NCBI RefSeq assembly: GCF_013410745.1
Contig: NZ_JACCFY010000001.1
Coordinates: 558,001 to 622,000, forward strand
Length of the DNA stretch: 64,000 nucleotides
Source of the DNA: Nesterenkonia xinjiangensis
GTDB taxonomy: Bacteria > Actinomycetota > Actinomycetes > Actinomycetales > Micrococcaceae
Reading direction: 5' to 3'
Positions 54,121-62,372 of the stretch are shown in pieces. The notes under the pieces were generated by a model. It was given only the letters and a program-made list of their open reading frames with translations. It ran no database searches and was not told where the DNA came from. The translations under genes and the position numbers were made by a program. Position 1 is the stretch's first letter. Each line of letters opens with the position of its first letter.

Positions 54121-54792
54121 TTGACTCCGGATCACCCCACACCTCGACGCCGAGGCAGACCGTCATCGCCGGTCCTCTCCCGCGAGGGAATCACCGCGGC
54201 CGCCATCCGGATCGTCAGCACGCGCGGCTACGACCATCTGACGATGGCCTCACTGGCCCGGGAGCTCGGGGTCGCCGCCTCTGCGTTGTACAACCACGTC
54301 TCCTCGAAGCAGGACGTGCTCGTGCTGCTCCAGGACCGGCTCAACGAGCAGATCGACACCAGCGGATTCAGCACCCTCCCCTGGGAGGAGGCGCTGCGGC
54401 GCTGGGCCCTGTCCTACCGGGACTGCTACATCCGGCACACGGAGCTGATCCCGATCATGGCCGTTCTTCCCGTGGCTGACGCACCCCAGACGCTGCGCAT
54501 GTACGAACGCGTCACGGCCGCCCTGGAGAACGCGGGGATCCCCGGGCCGGAAGCCGTGGACATGATCGTCGGCGTGGAGGCGCTGGTGTTCGGCGCCGCC
54601 TATGACGCCTCTGCTCCGGCGGACATCTTCAATCCGGGGCGTCGCGCCGACCTCGCGCCCCGCTTCAGCGAGGCCGCAGCGGGACGCGGCCAGGATGCGC
54701 GGGCCGCGGCGGACCGCGCGTTCAGCCTGACCCTCGATGCCCTGATCGACGGACTGCGCCGTCACGTGGCCGCCCAGCCCGCAGCAGACTGA
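54121..54792 (+). CDS. TetR-family transcriptional regulator of polyamine catabolism
   Basis: The protein has 223 residues from a TTG start with AAGGA upstream. Helix-turn-helix: ITAAAIRIVSTRGYDHLTMASLARELGVAASALYNHVSSK (shown here only as its parts TMASLARELGV and ALYNHVSSK, about residues 40-62), then an all-helical ligand-binding domain. It stands divergently between the amine-oxidase operon and the aldehyde dehydrogenase, whose promoters both carry AAATGAAC-N5-TCATTAA over the -10. It is therefore the likely repressor, released by putrescine or a related amine. A TAGACT box at 54004-54009 may be its own -10. Confidence 0.85.
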   Translation: MTPDHPTPRRRGRPSSPVLSREGITAAAIRIVSTRGYDHLTMASLARELGVAASALYNHVSSKQDVLVLLQDRLNEQIDTSGFSTLPWEEALRRWALSYRDCYIRHTELIPIMAVLPVADAPQTLRMYERVTAALENAGIPGPEAVDMIVGVEALVFGAAYDASAPADIFNPGRRADLAPRFSEAAAGRGQDARAAADRAFSLTLDALIDGLRRHVAAQPAAD

Positions 54793-54854
54793 GCCTGCTG
54801 CGGACAGACACCTGGACGGTCAGCTCGGCGGCCGGGCGGCGGGCCACACTCTCG

Positions 54855-54887
54855 TCAGGCTCTCATCAGGCTCTCATCAGGCTCCGA
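54855..54887 (-). repeat. 11-bp tandem repeat at the stop codon of the aldehyde dehydrogenase gene
   Basis: TCAGGCTCTCA at 54855-54865 and 54866-54876, then TCAGGCTCCGA at 54877-54887. The aldehyde dehydrogenase stop (TGA, plus-strand tca 54877-54879) is the start of the third unit, so on the minus strand the stop context is repeated twice more downstream. Confidence 0.9.
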
Positions 54888-56304
54888 GGGCGTGCATCAC
54901 ATGCTTGACGCGGGTGTACTCCTCCACGGCGTATCCCGAGAGATCCTTCCCGTGCCCGGAGGACTTGAACCCACCGTGGGGCATCTCCGCCACCAGCAGA
55001 AGATGCGTGTTCACCCACACGCACCCGAAGTCCAGATCCCGGGTGAACCGCAGCCCCCTGGCACCATCTGTGGTCCATACGCTCGAGGCCAGGGCGTAGT
55101 CGACCCCGTTGGCGAGCTCAAGAGCCTCCTGCTCACTGGAGAAGGACTGCACCGTGATCACCGGACCGAAGGTCTCCTCCTGAACGATCGCATCTGACTG
55201 CTTCACTCCGGTGATGATGGTGGGCTCGAAGAAGAACCCCGCCGATCCCTGCACCGCACGACCCCCGGTGACGATCCGCGCATGCTGCGGCAATGACTCC
55301 ACCCGAGCCTTCACCGAGGCGAAATGCCGAGCATTGTTCAGCGGACCATAGTCGTTCTTCGCCTCATCAGCCTCACCGGTGACGGTGGCCTGCGCAGCGG
55401 CCACCAGATGCTCCACCAACTCATCATGGACGGCATCCTCGACCAGCACCCGGGTCAACGCCGTACAGTCCTGACCCGCATTGAAGGTCCCGAACTCCAC
55501 CAGCGCCTTCGCCGTGGCCCCCAGATCCACATCGCCGAAGACCACCGCCGGAGCTTTGCCACCCAGCTCCAGATGAGTCCGCTTCAACCCCGCCTGGGAG
55601 GCCACTGCCTCACCAGCACGCACCGACCCGGTCAGCGAGACCATCACCGCCGAGGGATGCTGGGAGAGCAGCGCCCCCGTGGAGGCATCACCGAGGACCA
55701 CATTGACCACTCCCGCCGGGAAGATCTCACCGGCCAGACGGGCCAGCACCAGAGTGGACTCCGGAGTGGTCTCCGAGGGCTTGAGCACCACTGTGTTGCC
55801 CGCCGCCAGCGCCGGGCCGATCTTCCAGATCGCCATCATCAACGGAAAGTTCCACGGAGTGATCTGGGCGATGACGCCCACCGGCTCCCGTCGCACGTAG
55901 GAGGTGTGGCCCTCCATATACTCCGCGGCCGCCCGACCCTCCAGCATCCGGGCCGCCCCGGCGAAGAACCGCAGCTGATCCGCCCCCGCGGCGACCTCCT
56001 CGGCGGCGATGATCGCCCGCGGCTGGCCGGTGTTGCGATGCTGGGCCTCCACGAGCTCATCGGCATGGGCCTCCACCGCATCCGCCAGGGCCAGCAGGTG
56101 CTTCTGTCGCTGCGAAGGAGTCACCGCCTTCCACGTGGCAAACGCGCCGGAGGCGGCCGCGAAGGCCGCCTCGACATCACCGGTCTCCGAGACCGGGGCG
56201 AGCGCGACCTGCTCCCCGGTGACCGGACTGATCACCTCAAAGACCCCCGCACCCTGAGCAGGGACGAATCGGCCATCGATGAAGTTCTGAAGTCGCTCAC
56301 CCAT
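54877..56304 (-). CDS. NAD(P)-dependent aldehyde dehydrogenase (gamma-aminobutyraldehyde type)
   Basis: The protein has 475 residues from the ATG at 56304, which has AGGAGG 8 nt upstream. ALDH fold: ITPWNFPLMMAIWKIGPALAAGN (about 145-165), HLELGGKAPAVVFGDVD (catalytic Glu near 245), FNAGQDCTALTRVLV (catalytic Cys near 279), and the PFG-type segment EETFGPVITV. The group oxidises aminoaldehydes or betaine aldehyde; beside putrescine oxidase it should convert 4-aminobutanal to GABA. Its promoter carries the same operator as the oxidase operon. It is convergent with the TetR gene. No GABA aminotransferase is in view. Confidence 0.92.
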   Translation of the reverse strand: MGERLQNFIDGRFVPAQGAGVFEVISPVTGEQVALAPVSETGDVEAAFAAASGAFATWKAVTPSQRQKHLLALADAVEAHADELVEAQHRNTGQPRAIIAAEEVAAGADQLRFFAGAARMLEGRAAAEYMEGHTSYVRREPVGVIAQITPWNFPLMMAIWKIGPALAAGNTVVLKPSETTPESTLVLARLAGEIFPAGVVNVVLGDASTGALLSQHPSAVMVSLTGSVRAGEAVASQAGLKRTHLELGGKAPAVVFGDVDLGATAKALVEFGTFNAGQDCTALTRVLVEDAVHDELVEHLVAAAQATVTGEADEAKNDYGPLNNARHFASVKARVESLPQHARIVTGGRAVQGSAGFFFEPTIITGVKQSDAIVQEETFGPVITVQSFSSEQEALELANGVDYALASSVWTTDGARGLRFTRDLDFGCVWVNTHLLLVAEMPHGGFKSSGHGKDLSGYAVEEYTRVKHVMHALGA

Positions 56305-56389
56305 GAGTGAACCTCCTGGTCTGTGGTGGTGCCTGCGGGCCCGGACGTGCGAGGCCGACTGCGGGGCCGGCACTCTCTGCGTCTCGGAT

Positions 56390-56434
56390 TTAATGATCCG
56401 TGTTCATTTTAGGAGTGCGAGACGTGATGCGCAA
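56390..56434 (-). promoter_or_regulatory. Promoter and operator of the aldehyde dehydrogenase gene
   Basis: On the minus strand TTGCGC (56434-56429), a 17-nt spacer and TAAAAT (56411-56406) form a promoter. The element AAATGAAC-N5-TCATTAA (56409-56390; N5 is ACGGA) overlaps the -10 and matches the copy at 53900-53919. It begins 86 bp upstream of the ATG and lies in the 208-bp gap shared with the flavin oxidoreductase gene. Confidence 0.75.
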
Positions 56435-56512
56435 CACGTCGCCGTCGGGCGGAGGCAGCCCGTCGGAGGCCTGCCGCGGAATACCTGCCTCTGACCGACG
56501 GTTCTCGGAGAT

Positions 56513-57535
56513 GTGAAGCGCATCGGATTCCTCTCGTTCGGCCACTGGACGCCCTCCCCGCATTCGCGGACGCAGTCGGCCCAGGACGCCTTGCTGCAGT
56601 CGATCGATCTGGCTGTCGCGGCCGAGGAGCTGGGGGCCGACGCCGCCTCCTTCCGGGTGCACCATTTCGCGCGCCAGCTGGCCTCCCCCTTCCCGCTGCT
56701 GGCGGCAGTCGGAGCCCGGACCAGCCGGATCGAGATCGGCACCGGCGTCATCGACATGCGCTACGAGAACCCCGTGGCCTTCGCGGAGAACGCCGGCGCC
56801 GCGGACCTGATCTCCGGCGGCAGGCTCCAGCCGGGCATCTCCCGCGGCTCGCCCGAACAGGTCATCGACGGATGGCGGCACTTCGGGTTCGCCCCTGCTG
56901 AGGGCGAGACCGACGCGGACATGGCACGCCGCCACACCGAGTCGATGCTCCAGATCCTCAGCGGCGAGGGTTTCGCCCCGCCGAACCCGCAGCCGATGTT
57001 CCCGAATCCGCCCGGGCTGCTGCGTCCTGAGCCGCACTCCCCCGGACTTCGGGAGCGCATCTGGTGGGGCGCCGGATCTGACTCCACCGCCCGATGGGCC
57101 GCCGCGCAGGGGATGAACCTGATGAGCTCGACCCTGAAGGACGACGAGACGGGTGAGCCCTTCCACGTTCAGCAGCGGCGCCAGATCGAGGCGTTCCACC
57201 AGGAATGGCAGGCCCACGACCACGCCTTCACCCCACGGGTCTCGGTGAGCCGATCGATCATCGCGATCACCAGCGACCAAGACCGGGCCTACTTCCTGGG
57301 CCAGCGCGACGCCCAGGACCAGGTCGGCATGCTCGATGAGAGAACCCGGGCGATCTTCGGCCGCAGCTACATCGGCGAGCCCGAGGAGCTGGTGCGGGAG
57401 CTCGCCCGCGACGAGGCCATCGCCTCCGCGGACACGCTGCTGGTCACCGTGCCGAACCAGCTCGGGGTGGAGTACAACGCTCACCTGATGGAGTCGATCC
57501 TCACCGCGGTGGCACCCCAGCTAGGCTGGCGCTGA
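56513..57535 (+). CDS. LLM-class (luciferase-like) flavin-dependent oxidoreductase
   Basis: The protein has 340 residues from a GTG start preceded by GGAG. Bacterial-luciferase-like TIM barrel: FLSFGHWTP at the first strand, AAEELGADAASFRVHHFARQ, TSRIEIGTGVIDMRYENP, and SGGRLQPGISRGSPEQVIDG near 105-125, with a late PEELVRELARDEAI segment. Members are FMN- or F420-dependent monooxygenases or reductases. The F420-type histidine pattern is not obvious. It is divergent from the aldehyde dehydrogenase gene; the shared operator is about 100 bp from its start, so it may or may not be in the same regulon. Substrate unknown. Confidence 0.85.
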   Translation: MKRIGFLSFGHWTPSPHSRTQSAQDALLQSIDLAVAAEELGADAASFRVHHFARQLASPFPLLAAVGARTSRIEIGTGVIDMRYENPVAFAENAGAADLISGGRLQPGISRGSPEQVIDGWRHFGFAPAEGETDADMARRHTESMLQILSGEGFAPPNPQPMFPNPPGLLRPEPHSPGLRERIWWGAGSDSTARWAAAQGMNLMSSTLKDDETGEPFHVQQRRQIEAFHQEWQAHDHAFTPRVSVSRSIIAITSDQDRAYFLGQRDAQDQVGMLDERTRAIFGRSYIGEPEELVRELARDEAIASADTLLVTVPNQLGVEYNAHLMESILTAVAPQLGWR

Positions 57536-57562
57536 TGATGGTATCTGTCGTCGGGAGTGATC

Positions 57563-58318
57563 ATGACTGAATCTGTCCAGTTTCCAAGTTCGACCGGGCC
57601 GAAGCTGGCCGGTCTCATCGATCATCCCGAGGGTGACGTCCGCGGGTGGGGAGTGTTCGTCCACGGGTTCACGCTCGGCAAGGACAACCCGGCCGCTTCG
57701 CGGATCTGCAAGCAGCTCGCCCACGAAGGCATCGGCATGCTCCGCTTCGATGCGCTGGGTCTCCGTGGCTCTGGCGGAGACTGGGGTGACGGGTCCTTCA
57801 CCGTCAAAGTCGACGACACTGTCCGGGCGTGCCAGTTCATGGCTGAGCGCGGCACCCCGGCAGACATCCTGGTGGGACATTCCTGGGGCGGGGCCGCGGT
57901 GATCGCCGCAGCCGAGCGGGCCGCCGGCCTACGCGCCGTGGTGAGCATCGGCGCTCCGGCAGACCCGAGCCACGTCGAGCATCACTTCGATGCTCTCGCC
58001 GACCGAGCCGTGGCTGACGGTGAGGCCGAGTGGCTCGTCGGCGGCCGGGCACTCACCCTGAAGCGCGATTTCGTCGAGGACGTGCGCCGGGCCGACATCG
58101 ACGACAAGATCCGTGCTCTGTCTCTGCCGTTCTTGGTGATGCACTCTCCCACCGACAACACCGTCAGCATCGAGAACGCCAGCACGCTCTTCTGGGCCAC
58201 GAAACACCCGCGCAGCTTCGTGGCCCTCGAGGGGTCCGACCACCTGCTCACTGCCGAGGGGCAGGCCGCGCGGGCGGGGAAGATCATCAGCGCGTGGTCC
58301 GATCAGTACGTGGGCTGA
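57563..58318 (+). CDS. Alpha/beta hydrolase
   Basis: The protein has 251 residues from the ATG at 57563 (GGAG 7 nt upstream); a GTG at 57557 overlaps that site. Alpha/beta-hydrolase fold of the small serine-esterase type: FVHGFTLGKDNPAAS (oxyanion strand), RFDALGLRGSGGDWGDGSFT, the nucleophile elbow VGHSWGGAAV (Ser near 107), and a late Asp/His pair (HSPTDNTVSIE and EGSDHLLT). Homologues are often fused to an OsmC domain in other bacteria, not here. It is 27 bp after the flavin oxidoreductase and may be co-transcribed. Substrate unknown. Confidence 0.85.
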   Translation: MTESVQFPSSTGPKLAGLIDHPEGDVRGWGVFVHGFTLGKDNPAASRICKQLAHEGIGMLRFDALGLRGSGGDWGDGSFTVKVDDTVRACQFMAERGTPADILVGHSWGGAAVIAAAERAAGLRAVVSIGAPADPSHVEHHFDALADRAVADGEAEWLVGGRALTLKRDFVEDVRRADIDDKIRALSLPFLVMHSPTDNTVSIENASTLFWATKHPRSFVALEGSDHLLTAEGQAARAGKIISAWSDQYVG

Positions 58319-58321
58319 TCA

Positions 58322-58359
58322 GAGGGGCGGGGCCCACCGGATGGTGGACCCCGCCCCTC
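58322..58359. terminator. Bidirectional terminator hairpin
   Basis: GAGGGGCGGGG (58322-58332) pairs with CCCCGCCCCTC (58349-58359); after a C-A mismatch, CCACC pairs with GGTGG around a GGAT loop. It lies between the convergent alpha/beta hydrolase and membrane-protein genes. Confidence 0.85.
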
Positions 58360-58379
58360 GTCCTGCCGAATACTGTCGA

Positions 58380-58991
58380 TCAGGCGACGCGCCCCTGGGC
58401 GAAGTACTGGCCGACCTCCTTGCTGAAGGCGGTGATGAACCAGTAGATGTTCACGGCGATGAACGCGATCGAGAGGATCAGCGAGAGGACGCCGATCGCC
58501 CCCATGTCCAGCATCGTTCCGATGCCGGTGAGGCCCCACACGGTGAACAGCGTGCCGAGGGCACCGAAGACAGCGCCGAGGATCCGGCCCCAGTTCTTCA
58601 CCTTGGTGATGCCCAGGTAGGCCACGATGTAGAGCACCACGGGGATGATCAGCATGGCGACGGCGAAGACGAGTCCCATCGTCGCCGCTGCGGCGAGCGT
58701 GGACTCATCGACGGCGAGCCCCTGGGCGGTCATCTGCTCACGGAGCATGTCCTCGTCCATGGCGGGGAAGATGCTGGCGATCCCGGAGAGCACATAGACC
58801 CCCAGCGAGATCAGCGTGAGCTTCTTCAGCAGGGCGAACTTGGGAGGCTCAGCCATGGGGCCGCCCACCGCGTTCGGGTCATAAGGGCTGGTACCGAACT
58901 TCGAGCCGGCGTCCGGACCGGGCTGCTGGTAGGGAGCGGGTCCCGGCTGCTGGTTCGGGTCCTGCGGGTTCTCATAGGGCGAGCTGGTCAC
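58380..58991 (-). CDS. Membrane protein with Pro/Gln-rich cytoplasmic N-terminus
   Basis: The protein has 203 residues from a GTG start with AGAAGGAGAGAG upstream. Residues 1-45 are rich in Pro, Gln, Asn and Tyr (PYENPQDPNQQPGPAPYQQ), a disordered leader common in actinobacterial membrane proteins. Four helices follow (LTLISLGVYVLSGIASIF; TMGLVFAVAMLIIPVVLYIVA; ILGAVFGALGTLFTVWG; AIGVLSLILSIAFIAVNIY). No catalytic motif or named family recognised. It lies 44 bp after the FtsX-type permease gene on the same strand and may be part of that unit. Confidence 0.75.
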   Translation of the reverse strand: MTSSPYENPQDPNQQPGPAPYQQPGPDAGSKFGTSPYDPNAVGGPMAEPPKFALLKKLTLISLGVYVLSGIASIFPAMDEDMLREQMTAQGLAVDESTLAAAATMGLVFAVAMLIIPVVLYIVAYLGITKVKNWGRILGAVFGALGTLFTVWGLTGIGTMLDMGAIGVLSLILSIAFIAVNIYWFITAFSKEVGQYFAQGRVA

Positions 58992-59035
58992 GACTCTCTC
59001 CTTCTCTGATGGTGTGGTTCACAGTACCTGGATGC

Positions 59036-60346
59036 CTACTCGTAGCGTAGGGCCTCGATGGGGTCCTTCTTCGCCGCACGCGCCGCCGGCAACGTTCCGG
59101 CGAGGAACGCGATGCCCACGACCAGCCCGGTGATGCTGAGGATCGCCACCGGACTCACCGCATAGAGGATGAGCCCGCCGACGTCGCCCAGCGGACCTCC
59201 GCTGCCGGTGAGCAGCGCGTTGGCCACCACACCGGCGAGCACACCGCCGCCGACTCCGATCAGCGATCCGAGCAGGCCGATCATCACGGCCTCCATCGAG
59301 AACAGACCGAAGATCCTGCCCCCGGACATGCCCAGCGCCTTCATCAGACCGATCTCCCGGGTCCGCTCCTGCACGGACATCAACAGCGTGTTCACGATGC
59401 CGAAGGACGCGGCGATCAGCGCGATGAACGCGAAGCCGTACAGCACCCACGCGATGGCGTCGATGACGGTCTGGATGATCCCCATGAAGTCCTCGACGGT
59501 CAGGCCGACCAGGCCTTCCTCCTGCAGGGCCTCCTTGATGGAGTCCTCGTAGGCCTCCATGTCCTCGACGTCGGCCGCCGCCTGGACGAAGGAGTCGGAC
59601 TGCTCCACATCCAGGCCGGAGCTCTGAAGCTCGTACAGCTCGTCGTTCAGCCCGTGGGAGGGCATCGGCGAGCCGCCGATGCCGGCCAGGTTCTGGACCG
59701 AGACGCCGACGACCTCGGCCTCCACAGTGTGCACCTCACGGGCCATGTCCGTGATGCCGATCTCCACGGTCTCCCCGATCGCCGTCTCCGGGTCGGCGTC
59801 CTCATAATCGTCGGTGGAGTCGTCGAAGACGGCGAGCCAGGTCTCGGGGACGGTGACCTCCATGGCGTCCCGCTCCGGAGCGTCCCCGGCCAGCAGGTCC
59901 ATGCCCGGGGCGTCCGCGGGGAGGCCCAGGTCGTTCAGCCCATACTGATTCCCGTCGGGGGTCTCCAGGTAGCTCGGTGAGACGAAGAAGATCGGATCCA
60001 CATTCGTGATCCCCTCGATCCCCTCGATGGTGTCGATGTCCTCCTCGGAGAGCATCTCCTGACCGAACTCGCTCTGCTGCCCGGCGGCTTCAGGGTCATA
60101 CTCCTGAGGTCCTGGTCCGGTCTCCTCGCCCTGACCCATGGCGCTGGCCTGCATCACATAGATCTGGTCCTGCTCGCCGTAGCCGGCCACCATGTCGTCG
60201 ATGGTCTGGTTCACGCCTGCGGCCAGCCCGGTGGTCACGGCGAGGGTGAAGGCACCGATGACGATCGCGATGACGGTCAGGAACGTCCGCAGCTTGGACC
60301 GCATGGTGTTGCCCAGCGCGGTGCGGGTGACGTCGACTGCTCTCAT
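59036..60346 (-). CDS. MacB/FtsX-family ABC transporter permease
   Basis: The protein has 436 residues. An N-terminal helix (LRTFLTVIAIVIGAFTLAVTT) is followed by a large extracellular MacB-type domain (about 45-290) very rich in Asp and Glu, then three C-terminal helices with the FtsX signature (ASFGIVNTLLMSVQERTREIGLMKALGM). The short cytoplasmic ends include AARAAKKDPIEALRYE, typical of this family. Such proteins drive mechanotransmission, peptide or lipoprotein export rather than import. It overlaps the ATPase stop by 4 nt. Substrate unknown. Confidence 0.9.
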   Translation of the reverse strand: MRAVDVTRTALGNTMRSKLRTFLTVIAIVIGAFTLAVTTGLAAGVNQTIDDMVAGYGEQDQIYVMQASAMGQGEETGPGPQEYDPEAAGQQSEFGQEMLSEEDIDTIEGIEGITNVDPIFFVSPSYLETPDGNQYGLNDLGLPADAPGMDLLAGDAPERDAMEVTVPETWLAVFDDSTDDYEDADPETAIGETVEIGITDMAREVHTVEAEVVGVSVQNLAGIGGSPMPSHGLNDELYELQSSGLDVEQSDSFVQAAADVEDMEAYEDSIKEALQEEGLVGLTVEDFMGIIQTVIDAIAWVLYGFAFIALIAASFGIVNTLLMSVQERTREIGLMKALGMSGGRIFGLFSMEAVMIGLLGSLIGVGGGVLAGVVANALLTGSGGPLGDVGGLILYAVSPVAILSITGLVVGIAFLAGTLPAARAAKKDPIEALRYE

Positions 60347-61107
60347 GCCTGACCCCTCTCATCCTCGACGCCCAGCTGAGCCGGGTCGAACGTGGTGTCC
60401 AGCTGTCCCTCGGTGACGACTCCGTGCTCCTCGGCGACGATCAGCCCGTCCTGCATCATCAGGCGCCGCTCGCAGCGGCCCGCCAAGTCTTCATCATGGG
60501 TGACCACCACCAGGGTGATGCCCTGATCACGGTGCAGGCCGAAGAGGATGTCCTCGACGACTTCCGAGGTGGTGGAGTCCAGGTTCCCGGTGGGCTCGTC
60601 GGCGAAGATCACCGAGGGGCGGTTCACCAGGGCCCGGGCGATGCACACACGCTGCTTCTGCCCGCCGGAGAGATCAGTGGCGCGGTTCTTCGCCTTGTCG
60701 GCGATCTCCAGCTGCTCAAGGACCTCCAGACCGCGGGCATGACGATCAGCCTTGCTCAGGCCGGCGATCTTCAGCGGCAGGGTGACGTTCTCCAGCACCG
60801 TCTGGTTCGCGTTGAGGAAGAACTGCTGGAAGACGAAACCGAAGGTCTCGTTGCGCAGCCGGGAGATCTTCTTGGGCTCCAGCTGGGAGACCGGCTGGCC
60901 GTCCAGGGCGACGACGCCGGAGGTCGGCTCGTCGAGCAGCGCCAGCAGGTGCATCAGGGTGGACTTGCCAGAGCCGGACTTGCCGACGATCGCCACGGAC
61001 TCACCGTCGTGGATCTCGAAGGTCAGACCTTTGAGCGCGTCGAAGCGCGAGGCTCCGCGGCCGTAGACCTTGGCCAGGTTCTCCGTCTCGAGGACCGGAG
61101 TGGACAT
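60343..61107 (-). CDS. ABC transporter ATPase, LolD/MacB type
   Basis: The protein has 254 residues from the ATG at 61107 (AAGGA 8 nt upstream); the ATG at 61125 lacks such a site. Walker [10 protein letters not shown] (near 45), Q-loop [10 protein letters not shown], signature LSGGQKQRV (near 142), Walker B SVIFADEP and switch His in VVVTHD are all intact. It powers the FtsX-type permease encoded immediately downstream (4-nt overlap, TCAT on the plus strand). The pair is a complete two-gene exporter without a membrane-fusion protein, as usual in Gram-positives. Confidence 0.95.
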   Translation of the reverse strand: MSTPVLETENLAKVYGRGASRFDALKGLTFEIHDGESVAIVGKSGSGKSTLMHLLALLDEPTSGVVALDGQPVSQLEPKKISRLRNETFGFVFQQFFLNANQTVLENVTLPLKIAGLSKADRHARGLEVLEQLEIADKAKNRATDLSGGQKQRVCIARALVNRPSVIFADEPTGNLDSTTSEVVEDILFGLHRDQGITLVVVTHDEDLAGRCERRLMMQDGLIVAEEHGVVTEGQLDTTFDPAQLGVEDERGQA

Positions 61108-61256
61108 GGGCAGTGTCCTTTCCATGCAGTGGGGTGGGAAGAGGAACGCTGATCATTCTTCCGGATGAGGCGATCCACCACATCGCCCCTGAGGATGATC
61201 CGGGGCTCCTCCGGCTCCCGCCCCCGGGGCTGAGAGCGGATCAGCCCTCAGAACCC

Positions 61257-61285
61257 TGGTCAGGCAGTGGTTGCACGCGTAAACT
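61257..61285 (+). promoter_or_regulatory. Promoter for the DrrA-like ATPase, probably leaderless
   Basis: TGGTCA (61257-61262), a 17-nt spacer and TAAACT (61280-61285) lie so that the ATG at 61293 is 8 bases from the end of the -10. No ribosome site is present, which suggests transcription starts at or next to the ATG. Confidence 0.5.
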
Positions 61286-61292
61286 GCTGGTC

Positions 61293-62372
61293 ATGCCCGA
61301 ATCCGTCCGTGCCACCAGTGTGCCCGCAGAATCCCCGTCCCTGGAGGGCTCCACCGCCCAGGGCGCCGCCCAGACCCCCGAGGAGGCCGGAGTCGTGAAC
61401 CGTTCCGTGCCACAGTCGGCCGCACTGCCCGAGTCCGCGATCACCGCCACCGGGCTCACCAAGCGCTATGGGGACTTCACCGCCGTGGACGGAATCGACT
61501 TCGCCGTCTCCCGCGGCGAGTCCTTCGGCCTGTTGGGCCCCAACGGCGCCGGGAAGTCGACGACGATGCGGATGATCGCAGCAGTGGCCTCACGCACCGC
61601 CGGGGACCTCACCGTCGCGGGACTGGACCCGGAGAGACAGGGCCCGGAGGTCCGCGCCAGACTGGGCGTCATCCCCCAGCAGGACAACCTGGACGAGGAG
61701 CTCACCGTCCGGGAGAACATCATCATGTACGGCCGCTACTTCGGACTGCCGCGGCGTTGGCTGCTCGCCAAGGCCGAGGAGCTGCTGGACTTCGCCCAGC
61801 TCACCCATAAGGCCAAGGCCCGGGTCGAGGACCTCTCCGGCGGCATGAAGCGCCGGCTGACCATCGCCCGCGCCCTGGTCAACGAACCTGATGTGCTGCT
61901 GCTGGACGAGCCCACCACCGGCCTGGACCCGCAGGCCCGCCATGTGCTGTGGGACCGGCTCTTCCGGCTCAAGGAGAACGGCACCACGCTGGTGCTCACC
62001 ACTCACCACATGGACGAGGCCGAGCAGCTCTGCGACCGGCTGATCGTGGTGGATCACGGCCGCATCATGGCCGAAGGGAGCCCCTCGGGGCTCATCCGCG
62101 AGCACTCCACCCGAGAGGTCCTCGAGCTGCGCTTCGGCATGGACCGCAATGCCGAGCTGGCCGAGGAGCTGGGCGCCGTGCTCGACGGCGGCGACTCCGG
62201 CTTCGACCGGTTCGAGGTCCTGCCGGACCGGCTGCTGGTGTATGCGGAGCGCGCTGAAGAGGCGCTGGAACACATCCACGCCGCCGGCCACCGGCCGGTG
62301 ACCTCGTTGGTGCGCCGTTCCTCGCTCGAGGATGTCTTCCTACGGCTGACCGGGAGGACCCTCGTTGACTGA
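61293..62372 (+). CDS. ABC transporter ATPase, DrrA/NodI-like (ABC-2 type exporter)
   Basis: The protein has 359 residues from the ATG at 61293. An unusual 55-residue Ala/Ser/Pro leader precedes the nucleotide-binding domain. Walker A LLGPNGAGKSTT (near 85), signature DLSGGMKRRLT (near 180), Walker B VLLLDEPTTGLD and switch TTHHMDEAEQL are intact; a C-terminal daunorubicin-resistance-type extension follows (FDRFEVLPDRLLVYAE, then RRSSLEDVFLRLTGR). It overlaps by 8 nt the permease start at 62365. Together they form an ABC-2 exporter for a drug, lipid or polysaccharide precursor; the substrate is unknown. Confidence 0.93.
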   Translation: MPESVRATSVPAESPSLEGSTAQGAAQTPEEAGVVNRSVPQSAALPESAITATGLTKRYGDFTAVDGIDFAVSRGESFGLLGPNGAGKSTTMRMIAAVASRTAGDLTVAGLDPERQGPEVRARLGVIPQQDNLDEELTVRENIIMYGRYFGLPRRWLLAKAEELLDFAQLTHKAKARVEDLSGGMKRRLTIARALVNEPDVLLLDEPTTGLDPQARHVLWDRLFRLKENGTTLVLTTHHMDEAEQLCDRLIVVDHGRIMAEGSPSGLIREHSTREVLELRFGMDRNAELAEELGAVLDGGDSGFDRFEVLPDRLLVYAERAEEALEHIHAAGHRPVTSLVRRSSLEDVFLRLTGRTLVD

